Source: Caulobacterales bacterium (GTDB lineage: Bacteria; Pseudomonadota; Alphaproteobacteria; Caulobacterales; Caulobacteraceae). Taken from it: a stretch of DNA of 45,478 bases. The position numbers and the translations under genes were made by a program. The notes beneath the pieces were generated by a model. That model did not search any database, was not told the origin of the DNA, and saw only the letters and a program-made list of their open reading frames with translations. The stretch lies in NCBI GenBank assembly GCA_947475655.1, contig CANJOB010000003.1, forward strand, positions 1 to 45,478. The letters are read 5' to 3'. Below, piece after piece: positions 23,183 to 30,709 of this stretch. Positions within the stretch are counted from its first letter, which is position 1. The number at the start of each line of letters is the position of its first letter.

Positions 23183-25996
23183 ATGCTACGCGCCACCGCG
23201 CTTTTCAGCTCCGCATCCATTCTTGTCCTGCTGACACCGCACGTCGCGCTGTCGCAAACAGCGGCGACGGCTGAGGCCGCCGTGGAAGAAGTCGTCGTCA
23301 CGGGCTCGCGCCTGCAGTCCGGCTTCGCCGCGCCGACGCCGGTGAAGGTGGTCGGCCAGGAGATGATCCAGCAGCGCGCCCCCGCCGGCGCCGGTGAGCT
23401 GATCTCGGAAATCCCAGGCTTCCGCCCCGTGGGCCCGGGCATCGCCACCCGCAGCGGCACCAGCACCACCGGCGGCCAGAACCAGCCTGACCTGCGCGGC
23501 CTTGGGCCGACGCGCACCCTGACGCTGATCGACGGGCGGCGGGTGGTAGGCACCAACGCCACCCAGACGGTGGACATCAACACCATCCCGACGAACCTGA
23601 TCGGCCGTGTGGAAGTGGTGACCGGCGGCGCCTCCGCCGCCTATGGCTCGGACGCCGTGGCGGGCGTGGTGAATTTCATCTTGCTGGACCGCCTGACCGG
23701 CCTGCGCGGCAGCGTCACCAAGGGCATCTCGGCGAAACTCGACAACCGCGAACTCGACTTCACCTTCGCCGGCGGCCACGCCTTCCTCGACGACAAGCTG
23801 CACGTCGTGCTGGGCGGCGACTACAGCAAGAACGAAGGCGTCCCCTACATGTACAACCGCAAATGGGGCGCGCGGGAGCCTGGCCAGCTGGCCAATCCCG
23901 TCACCCGGGCAGCGGGCGTGCCGGCGGTGCAGTACATTGAGGGCGTCGAGTTTTCGACCATGACGCCGGGCTCGATCATCCAGTCCGGTCCGTTGAAGGG
24001 CACCGCCTTCGACATGAACGGCAATCCCTACGCCTTTCAGTACGGCACCGTGGTCGGCACCCAGATGTACGGAAGCACCGCCAACTACGGCAACAACCAG
24101 TTCATGGCCTTCAACATCAAGAACCCCATCGAGCGCGCCGGCTTCATGGGACGGGCCACCTACGACCTGAACGACGACACCTCCCTGTTCATCGAGGGGG
24201 GTTACGGCATGATGGATAACGCCGGCACCAAGAGCAACATCACCCAGCAGCTAGCGCTGACGGTGTCGCGAGACAACCCGTTCCTACCGGCGGCGACGCG
24301 CGCCGCCATGGTGTCCAACAACCTGACCACCGTCACCATCGGCCGGGTCAACAATGACATCGGGCCGTACGACATCTTCAACCACAACGAAACCTGGCGC
24401 ATCGCCACCGGCGCCAAGGGCAAGATCTTCGACGACTGGAATTGGGACCTCTACTACCAGCACGGCGAGACGCAGAACGACTTCAACGTCAACGAACAGC
24501 ATGTGCCCAACTTTCTGGCCTCGACCTATGTGGTCGCCGGGGCCAACGGCCAGCCGGTCTGCGGCCCCGTCGCCACCAACCCCAACCTGACCGCGGCGCA
24601 GCGGGCGATCGTCCAGCCGGGCTGCGTGCCCTACAACATCTTCGGCGACGGCCGCGCCTCCGCCGAAGCGATCAAATATGTGCGCCAGCACATGTACTCC
24701 GTGACTACCCTCAAGCAGGACGTCGCCGCGGCGACGATCTCAGGCGAGCCGTTCGAGAGCTGGGCCGGCCCGGTCTCGGTGGCGGCCGGCATCGAATACC
24801 GCAAGGACTCGATGGACCAGGTCGGCGACCCGGTCTCGGCGGTGGGCGGACCCTTCATCTTCGGCAACCCGCAGTCCTTCGCCGGCTCCAATTCCGTGAA
24901 GGAAGGCTTCGCCGAAATCGGCGTGCCGCTGGCGCGCGACATGCCGCTGCTCAAGGCGCTGGACGTCAACGGCGCGATCCGGCGCACCGACTACAAGATC
25001 AGCGGACCGGTCACCACCTGGAAAGTCGGCGCCACCTACGAGCCGTTCGACGCCATCCGCATCCGCGCTACCCAGTCGCGCGACATCCGCGCGCCCAACC
25101 TCAGCGACCTGTTCAGCATCGGCGGCGCCTCCACCGGCGGCATCGGTTCGCGCAATCCGTTCAACAACCAACAGGGCCAGTTCCGCGGCGTCGCGCGCGG
25201 CAACCCCAATCTGCTGCCGGAGGTCGCCGACACCTTCACCGCCGGCGTGGTGTTCCAGCCGACCTGGGAGTGGGCGTCCGGCTTCCGCGCCTCGGTCGAC
25301 TACTACAACATCATCATCAAGGGCGTGATCGCCAGCGTCAGCTCGCAGGACACCATCAACCGCTGCTTCGCCGGCCAGACGATCTATTGTCCGCAGATCA
25401 CCTTCGACAACAGCGTGTTCGGCGTCGCCGAGATACGCACTTTCGTCTATAACCTGAACAAGCTGGCCACCAACGGCGTCGATATCGACGTCAACTACCG
25501 CGTGCCGCTGGGCGACTTTCCCGGGCGGCTCGACCTGCGCGGGCTGTATTCGTTCGTCGGCGAACTGACCACCACCGATGTCAGCGGCCAGATCGACCGC
25601 GCCGGCGCCGCCCTGGCTGGCCTGCCGTCCAGGAGCGGCAATTTCACCGCCACCTATGTGGTGGGCCGTTTCACCGGCAGCCTGCAGGCCCGCTACACGG
25701 GTTCGATGATCCTCGACGCCAACCTCCGACAGCCGGGCGACTCCGACTACAATGCCGCAGCGACCAACAGCGTGAGCCAGAACCGCTGGCCGTCGACGGT
25801 CTATTATAACCTGCAGGGCCAGGTCGACATCTACCAGCGCGACGCCCGCCGGATACAGCTGTTCGGCGTGGTCAACAACCTGTTCGACAAACAGCCGCCG
25901 CTCTATGCTCCGGTGGCGATGAACACCACAGGGGCGACCAACCCGTACGACCTGGTTGGCCGCAGCTTCAAGTTCGGCTTACGCTTCGAGTTCTGA
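23183..25996 (+). CDS. TonB-dependent receptor (937 aa), module C
   Basis: Outer-membrane receptor with signal peptide MLRATALFSSASILVLLTPHVALSQ, TonB-box candidate VEEVVVTG, plug (LRGLGPTRTLTLIDGRR, GRVEVVTGGASAAYGSDAVAGVVNFI) and a barrel ending FKFGLRFEF. It shares GSRLQSGFAAPTPVKVV, GPLKGTAFDMNGNPYAFQYGT, RDNPFLPAATR, CGPVATNPNLT...GCVPYNIFGDG, ATQSRDIRAPN and RCFAGQTIYC with its paralogues. The ribosome site ATTGGGGGGACC decides the start. It is 104 bases after the DUF6152 gene with no terminator seen between, so it probably belongs to the module C transcription unit starting at the regulon element 20541. Confidence 0.95.
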   Translation: MLRATALFSSASILVLLTPHVALSQTAATAEAAVEEVVVTGSRLQSGFAAPTPVKVVGQEMIQQRAPAGAGELISEIPGFRPVGPGIATRSGTSTTGGQNQPDLRGLGPTRTLTLIDGRRVVGTNATQTVDINTIPTNLIGRVEVVTGGASAAYGSDAVAGVVNFILLDRLTGLRGSVTKGISAKLDNRELDFTFAGGHAFLDDKLHVVLGGDYSKNEGVPYMYNRKWGAREPGQLANPVTRAAGVPAVQYIEGVEFSTMTPGSIIQSGPLKGTAFDMNGNPYAFQYGTVVGTQMYGSTANYGNNQFMAFNIKNPIERAGFMGRATYDLNDDTSLFIEGGYGMMDNAGTKSNITQQLALTVSRDNPFLPAATRAAMVSNNLTTVTIGRVNNDIGPYDIFNHNETWRIATGAKGKIFDDWNWDLYYQHGETQNDFNVNEQHVPNFLASTYVVAGANGQPVCGPVATNPNLTAAQRAIVQPGCVPYNIFGDGRASAEAIKYVRQHMYSVTTLKQDVAAATISGEPFESWAGPVSVAAGIEYRKDSMDQVGDPVSAVGGPFIFGNPQSFAGSNSVKEGFAEIGVPLARDMPLLKALDVNGAIRRTDYKISGPVTTWKVGATYEPFDAIRIRATQSRDIRAPNLSDLFSIGGASTGGIGSRNPFNNQQGQFRGVARGNPNLLPEVADTFTAGVVFQPTWEWASGFRASVDYYNIIIKGVIASVSSQDTINRCFAGQTIYCPQITFDNSVFGVAEIRTFVYNLNKLATNGVDIDVNYRVPLGDFPGRLDLRGLYSFVGELTTTDVSGQIDRAGAALAGLPSRSGNFTATYVVGRFTGSLQARYTGSMILDANLRQPGDSDYNAAATNSVSQNRWPSTVYYNLQGQVDIYQRDARRIQLFGVVNNLFDKQPPLYAPVAMNTTGATNPYDLVGRSFKFGLRFEF

Positions 25997-26135
25997 TTTA
26001 GCGCTGTCGTTTCGCCGCGCTGAACGGGCGCCGTCCTGAGTCACCGCCAAGGGCCGCAGAGCATCCGGCCCGAAGCCAGACACTCAGGGCGGCCCTCAGT
26101 TTCACCGGCGGGCGCAGAACCTCGAGGGGAAGGCC

Positions 26136-27146
26136 GTGGATTCAAAGACGCGACGCAGATTTATCGAGTCCCTGGCCGCCGCCGGCATGCTGACGGCGGC
26201 CAGCCGCGCCCAGGCGATGATCACGGAGAACGACCGGGCCCTGTTGGCCAGGCGCGCCGCCTCCGCGCCCCGGCCCATGCCCGATCCGGAGAGCGATCCC
26301 GAGCTTGTGGCGCAATACCGGCGCCAGATGGACGCGGGCGACGTTCTCGCCAACGCTGATCCGTTGCCGGATGTGGCCGCCTACCATCCGGCCTTCCAGC
26401 TACGGCCGGGCCTGACCGCCGGCATCGCCGTGCCGCATGGACCGGGCCCGTTCCCGGTGATGCTGCACTGTCATGGCAACGGCTTCATCGCCGGCAGCGC
26501 GCGCAGCTACCGCCGCTTCACCATGGACTGCGCCCGCGGCGGCTTCCTCACCATTCTGCCCGACTACCGCCTGGCGCCGGAGAACAAGTGGCCCGCCGGT
26601 TTCGACGACCTGGTCTTTGCCGCCAACTGGGCGCGCGATCATTCCGGCCAGTTCAAGGGCGACGGCCGCAAGCTGCTCGTCACCGGCAACTCCGTCGGCG
26701 GCGGGATATCCCTGTCCCTAGCGCGCTATCTGCAGACCACTCCCGGGTCGCCGAAGATCGCCGGCGTGGCGTCGATGGACGGGCTGCCCGACAACTACGG
26801 CGCCTTCATCGCCAATCCGAAGGCCGGCCGCGCGCGGCGGATATCCTATTGGGCGAGCAGCACCGATCCCGAGCGGATCAGGGATCCGCGCATCAGCCCG
26901 GGGCAGGGGTTGCGCCCCGGCATGCTGCCGCCGGCGATCCTGCTCACCACCGGCAGCGCCGATTTCGCCGCGCCGGAAACGCTGGCCTTCGCCGTGCAGC
27001 TGCGCGCGCTGAACATCCCGTTCGAACTGCGCGTGTTCGAGGGCATGCCGCACGACGCGGCCAAACAGGCCCTGCTCGACGGCGGCCGCGAACAACTCGA
27101 GGTGCTGTTCAGGTTCGGTCACGCCGCCGTCGCGCGTTACGCCTAG
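26136..27146 (+). CDS. Tat-type secreted alpha/beta hydrolase (HSL/esterase-like), module D
   Basis: 336 residues, GTG start behind GAGGGGAAGG. The N-terminus SKTRRRFIESLAAAGMLTAA has a twin-arginine motif followed by a hydrophobic stretch, suggesting folded export by Tat. The catalytic domain resembles the hormone-sensitive-lipase family: HCHGNGFIAGS (113-116 reads HGNG where HGGG is usual), DYRLAPENKWPAGFDD, nucleophile elbow GNSVGGG (S186; usual GDSAGG), acid D276 in GSADF and H306 in MPHDA. The fourth residue changes do not remove the triad. It lies 11 bases upstream of the frameshifted DUF6152 gene and is parallel to the hydrolase of module B. Probable esterase; substrate unknown. Confidence 0.87.
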   Translation: MDSKTRRRFIESLAAAGMLTAASRAQAMITENDRALLARRAASAPRPMPDPESDPELVAQYRRQMDAGDVLANADPLPDVAAYHPAFQLRPGLTAGIAVPHGPGPFPVMLHCHGNGFIAGSARSYRRFTMDCARGGFLTILPDYRLAPENKWPAGFDDLVFAANWARDHSGQFKGDGRKLLVTGNSVGGGISLSLARYLQTTPGSPKIAGVASMDGLPDNYGAFIANPKAGRARRISYWASSTDPERIRDPRISPGQGLRPGMLPPAILLTTGSADFAAPETLAFAVQLRALNIPFELRVFEGMPHDAAKQALLDGGREQLEVLFRFGHAAVARYA

Positions 27147-27157
27147 GGGAAACAAAA

Positions 27158-27542
27158 ATGCGCATGTCTCTGAAACTCGCCGCCTGCGCTGTCCTGCTGA
27201 CCGCCGGCGCGGTCACGCCGGTGTCGGCGCATCACTCCGCCGAGGCCGCCTACGACATCAACAAGACAGTGACCTTCGAAGGCACGCTGCAGCGGATCGA
27301 CTGGATCAATCCGCATGTCCTGTTCCACGTGGTTCAGACGGGGCCGGGCGCCCGCACCACCGCCTGGACGGTGGAGGCCAATCCGCCGCGCGGGCCTGGC
27401 CAAGAAGGATTTCGACGGCGCGATCGGCAAGAAGGTGACGGTCGAGGGCTGGCCGGGCCGCAACGGGCGCAAGATCGCTTATTTCCAGGTACTGAACTTC
27501 CCTGACGGCCGCCACATCAGCTTCAAACGCGCCAGCAGATAG
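27158..27542 (+). pseudogene. DUF6152-like gene with a +1 frameshift (module D)
   Basis: The first 79 codons read MRMSLKLAACAVLLTAGAVTPVSAHHSAEAAYDI... with the family's signal peptide, His-His start and WINPHVLFHV, up to TVEANPPRG. The rest of the family (LAKKDFDGAIGKKVTVEG, then FPDGRHISFKRAS) continues in another frame from about 27396 to the TAG at 27542. One C too many in GGGCCTGG (27395-27396) explains it; removing it restores a protein of about 127 residues. Without repair the product runs on to 27505 with an unrelated tail that would overlap nothing downstream. Either a recent mutation, an assembly error, or less likely a programmed shift. Start ATG at 27158. Confidence 0.82.
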
Positions 27543-27552
27543 GGAGCTTGAA

Positions 27553-28347
27553 GTGAACCACCGAAGGATTTCCCTGTCCGCCGCGGCCGTCGTCGCGGTC
27601 CTGGCGCTTTGCGCCTGCAAGCCGGCCGCGCCCGCCGGCGGCGCCACGCCGGAACTCAGCGACGGCCATCCCGACCTCAGCGGCGTCTGGGCTCCCAAGG
27701 GCATGGCTTTCAAGGTCGCCGACAACAACGGCTCGGTCGACATCACCTATGGCGGGGGCGGCGCCGCGCCGACGCCGCGCAACGCTGCGGCCGAGCCCAA
27801 CACCCCTAAGTACAAGCCGGAGTTCCGCGACAAGGTGGCCGATTTCGCCCGCCGCCAGGACTTCATCGATCCGGTGTTCACCTGCGGCCGGCCCGGCGTG
27901 CCGCGCCTGGGACCGCCGGTGAAGATCATGCACACGGCGAACGAGATCGTGCTGCTCTACCAGCACTACCCGGTCGGCGATTTCTTCCGTGTCGTGCCGA
28001 CCAAGGAAGGCGCGGCCTATCACGACGACCTGGAGCCGACCTTCAACGGCGACGCCGTCGGCCGCTGGGAGGACGACACCCTGGTGATCGAAAGCCGCAA
28101 CTTCGTGCCCGACAGCTGGTTCGGCGAGGACGGCTACATCCACAGCCCGAACATGCGGGTGGTTGAGCGCTTTCGGCGCGAAGGCGACAGCCTGACCTAC
28201 TCGGCCCAGGTCATCGATCCCGATATGCTGGAGGAGCCGTGGACCAAGCCGCAGGCGCAGCTCAGCATCAGCGACACGCCGATCGTGGAATCGCCACCCT
28301 GCACCGACATCTCGCGCCCGCTGCTGTCGACCGAAGAGCACCATTGA
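27553..28347 (+). CDS. HPD-type secreted lipoprotein of module D
   Basis: 264 residues, GTG start with AGGGAGCTTGAA before it. Signal peptide MNHRRISLSAAAVVAVLALCAC has a Cys at the expected lipobox position (LCAC), so it is probably lipidated. DGHPDLSGVWAPKG follows. The C-terminal half (VGRWEDDTLVIESRNFVPDSWF, GYIHSPNMRVVERFRREGD, IDPDMLEEPWTKP) matches the module B protein at 10672, so modules B and D share one HPD subfamily. Function unknown. It lies 10 bases after the frameshifted DUF6152 gene and 31 before the membrane pair, in one operon. Confidence 0.85.
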   Translation: MNHRRISLSAAAVVAVLALCACKPAAPAGGATPELSDGHPDLSGVWAPKGMAFKVADNNGSVDITYGGGGAAPTPRNAAAEPNTPKYKPEFRDKVADFARRQDFIDPVFTCGRPGVPRLGPPVKIMHTANEIVLLYQHYPVGDFFRVVPTKEGAAYHDDLEPTFNGDAVGRWEDDTLVIESRNFVPDSWFGEDGYIHSPNMRVVERFRREGDSLTYSAQVIDPDMLEEPWTKPQAQLSISDTPIVESPPCTDISRPLLSTEEHH

Positions 28348-28378
28348 CCCGGCCCCCGCGATCCCGGAGGCTGCGCTG

Positions 28379-28876
28379 ATGCTTGACCTCGACTCTCTGG
28401 CGCAGTGGATTCAGCAGACGCCCTACAGCCAGTTCGTGCGCGGCTCGCGCAATACCTTCCCGCTGTTCGTGCCGATCGCCCTGGTGCTGCACCTGCTCGG
28501 CATAGCGGCGATTGTCGGCTCGTCCTTGCTGGTCGGCCTCCGGCTGCAGGGGCTGGTGGGAAAGTCGATGCCGGTGTCGGAGGTCAGCCGCCGAATGTTG
28601 CCGTGGATATGGACCGCCGTGCCGGTGATGATCCTCAGCGGCGCCACGGTCTTGAGCAACCGGCCGGGCCGCTACCTCCACAACCCTATCTTCCAGATTA
28701 AGATGGGCCTGCTGGCCACCGCAATACTGGTCACCCTGGCGGTGCACCGCATCTATGCACGTCAGGTCACGCCGCGCGCGGCCGAGGGCGCCGCGGCGCG
28801 GATCGCCGGGGCGGGGCTGATCGCCGTCTGGATCGCCACCCTGTTCGCTGGACGGTGGATTCCCTATGCCTACTGA
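28379..28876 (+). CDS. Four-helix membrane protein, type 1 (DUF6644-like), module D
   Basis: 165-residue inner-membrane protein with four helices. Family features seen: the helix-1 His (VLHLLGIAAIVGSSLLVGLR), the Lys before helix 3 (FQIKMGLLATAI) and FAGRWIPYAY at the C-terminal end. Compared with 3241 and 13162 the N-terminus MLDLDSLAQWIQQTPYSQFVRG is longer before helix 1. Its last 11 bases overlap the start of the type-2 gene, indicating coupled translation. Confidence 0.83.
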   Translation: MLDLDSLAQWIQQTPYSQFVRGSRNTFPLFVPIALVLHLLGIAAIVGSSLLVGLRLQGLVGKSMPVSEVSRRMLPWIWTAVPVMILSGATVLSNRPGRYLHNPIFQIKMGLLATAILVTLAVHRIYARQVTPRAAEGAAARIAGAGLIAVWIATLFAGRWIPYAY

Positions 28877-29369
28877 GCTGCACGCCTTCCTGAGCGCCCT
28901 GCTGACGTCGATGGAATCCTGGGCCTTGCCCATGGCCGTGGTGGCCAGCAGCTTCTGGTTTCCGCTGGTGCTGACCCTGCATGTGCTGGCCATGGCGACG
29001 CTGGTCGGCTGTATCGCCGTGGTCGATTTTCGCCTGCTCGGGCTGGTCGCCAAGCATGTGTCCGTGGAGCGGTTCTCCGCCGACATTCTGCCCCTGACCT
29101 GGATCGCTTTCACCCTGGCCATCATCACCGGTGTGACGCTGTTTCCGCCCCAGGCGCTGCGCTACGCCGCCAATCCGATGTTCCAGGCCAAGATGCTGTT
29201 TCTGATCGCGGCGGGGATCAACATGCTGGTGTTCCACCGCATGACGCGGGCCGGGGCTCAGGCCAGCCCCAGCCATGTGCGGATCGCCGGCGCCCTGTCG
29301 CTGCTGTTCTGGATCGGCGTGCTGATCTGCGGTCGGTTCATTCCCTATTTCGGCGAGAACTCGTTTTAG
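28866..29369 (+). CDS. Four-helix membrane protein, type 2 (DUF6644-like), module D
   Basis: 167-residue inner-membrane protein with helix-1 His (TLHVLAMATLVGCIAVVDFR, keeping the D-x-R of type 2), MFQAKMLFLIAAGIN with the conserved Lys, and ICGRFIPYF. It lacks the CETLH Cys-Glu of its type-2 relatives at 3727 and 13663. It overlaps the type-1 gene by 11 bases and its stop overlaps by four bases the stop of the convergent monooxygenase gene. Ends module D. Confidence 0.82.
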   Translation: MPTELHAFLSALLTSMESWALPMAVVASSFWFPLVLTLHVLAMATLVGCIAVVDFRLLGLVAKHVSVERFSADILPLTWIAFTLAIITGVTLFPPQALRYAANPMFQAKMLFLIAAGINMLVFHRMTRAGAQASPSHVRIAGALSLLFWIGVLICGRFIPYFGENSF

Positions 29370-30571
29370 GCCACATCGACCTTGCCGGCGTCGTATTCGT
29401 ACAGCCAGTCGTAGCGCAGGCGCGAGACGTCGGGGTCCCACTCGCGGCTGATGTAGGCGTCGGCCAGGTCCGGATCGGCCAGAACCGGATTGTGGAAGCG
29501 CCCGGCCATTTCGCGCGACTTGCGGACGATGGAGGCGGTGCGCTCGGCGCGCAAACGCTCGAACCGTTTCAACGCCGCGGGCGGATCGCCCGGTGACGCC
29601 TCGATGCAACGCGCCAGCACCATCCCGTCCTCGATCGCCATGTTCGCCCCCTGCGCCAGGAAGGGCAGGGTGGGGTGGGCTGCGTCGCCCATCAGGCAGA
29701 CCCGGCCCTGGGCCCAGGTGTCGAGCGGCTCGCGCCCGATCAGCGCCCATTTGAAAGGCTGGTCCAGGTTGCGGATCATGGCCTCGACATGGGGATGCCA
29801 CCCGGCGAAGTCGGCCAGGCATTCTTCGTAGGTCCCGGCCTCGGTCCAGGATTCCACCGGCCAATCGCGGCCCTCGACGATGCCGACGAAGTTGAAGATC
29901 GCTCCGCCGCGCAGGGGGTAAGTGACCACATGGCCGCCGGGCCCGACCCAGTTGCAGCCCACGGGCCGGCGCAGGTGTTCGGGCAGGCCTTCGGCGCGGG
30001 CGATGCCCCGCCAGGCCATGATGCCGGTGAAGGCTGGCCGGTCCTGCACGCCCATGGCCGAGCGCACGGCCGAGTGCACGCCGTCCCCGCCGATCAGCAC
30101 CCCTGCACGGGCCGTGTCGCCGCTCTCGAGTTGCAGGCGCACGCCGGTTTCGTCCTGGTCGAAGCCGCGCACCGCAGAGCCTAGGCGCACCACGTCAGGC
30201 TTGAGCGCCCGCGCCCCCTCGAGCAGGGCGCGGTGGAAGTCGCCGCGGTGCACCATCCAGTAGGGCGCGCCGAAGCGCTCGATACAATCGGCGCCCAGGT
30301 CGAACAGCTTCCAGGTGCGGCCGGTGCGCCAGTGGCGCACTTCCTTGGCGGCGGCCTCGGAGACGATGACGTCCATGGCCTCGCCTAGGCCCAAGTCGAT
30401 CAGCACCCGCGAGCCGTTGGGGCCGATCTGCAGCCCGGCGCCGATTTCGCGCAGTTCGGCGGCCTGTTCGTGAATCTCGACGTCGATCCCCCGCCGCAGC
30501 AGGGCTATGGCCAGGGTCAAGCCGGCGATCCCCGCCCCGGCGATGGCGACCGGAGGATTGTTCAAAGGCAT
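29366..30571 (-). CDS. FAD-dependent aromatic monooxygenase (salicylate / 3-hydroxybenzoate hydroxylase type)
   Basis: 401-residue flavoprotein of the group A hydroxylases. An ADP-binding GAGIAG (residues 12-17) begins the chain, followed by YWMVHRGDFHRALL, GGDGVHSAVR (the DG motif that touches FAD and NAD(P)H) and the GD motif CLMGDAAHPTLPFLAQGANMAIED. Length and the WMVHR and LPFLAQGAN segments fit enzymes that hydroxylate phenolic acids such as salicylate or 3-hydroxybenzoate with NADH and O2. The ring substrate cannot be set by eye. It is divergent from an aromatic-acid-type carrier at 30710, which supports this role. A 13-bp palindrome lies in the shared promoter region. Confidence 0.88.
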   Translation of the reverse strand: MPLNNPPVAIAGAGIAGLTLAIALLRRGIDVEIHEQAAELREIGAGLQIGPNGSRVLIDLGLGEAMDVIVSEAAAKEVRHWRTGRTWKLFDLGADCIERFGAPYWMVHRGDFHRALLEGARALKPDVVRLGSAVRGFDQDETGVRLQLESGDTARAGVLIGGDGVHSAVRSAMGVQDRPAFTGIMAWRGIARAEGLPEHLRRPVGCNWVGPGGHVVTYPLRGGAIFNFVGIVEGRDWPVESWTEAGTYEECLADFAGWHPHVEAMIRNLDQPFKWALIGREPLDTWAQGRVCLMGDAAHPTLPFLAQGANMAIEDGMVLARCIEASPGDPPAALKRFERLRAERTASIVRKSREMAGRFHNPVLADPDLADAYISREWDPDVSRLRYDWLYEYDAGKVDVA

Positions 30572-30607
30572 GCGGACGCTCGGGGCTGTGGGAGGGCTCG
30601 ATTAAGG

Positions 30608-30620
30608 CGTTTGATAAACG
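30608..30620. promoter_or_regulatory. Palindrome CGTTTGATAAACG in the divergent promoter region
   Basis: Perfect five-bp arms around GAT, centred 43 bases from the monooxygenase start and 96 from the MFS start. A plausible operator for joint control of the two divergent genes; no regulator gene lies beside them. Confidence 0.45.
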
Positions 30621-30709
30621 AACGCGCGGGCGATATCCAACAGGGACGCGGCGCCGCCGCCCATACGACGACCAGCCCAAGAACGCTGGCGCAGCCGCAA
30701 GGGGAAGCA

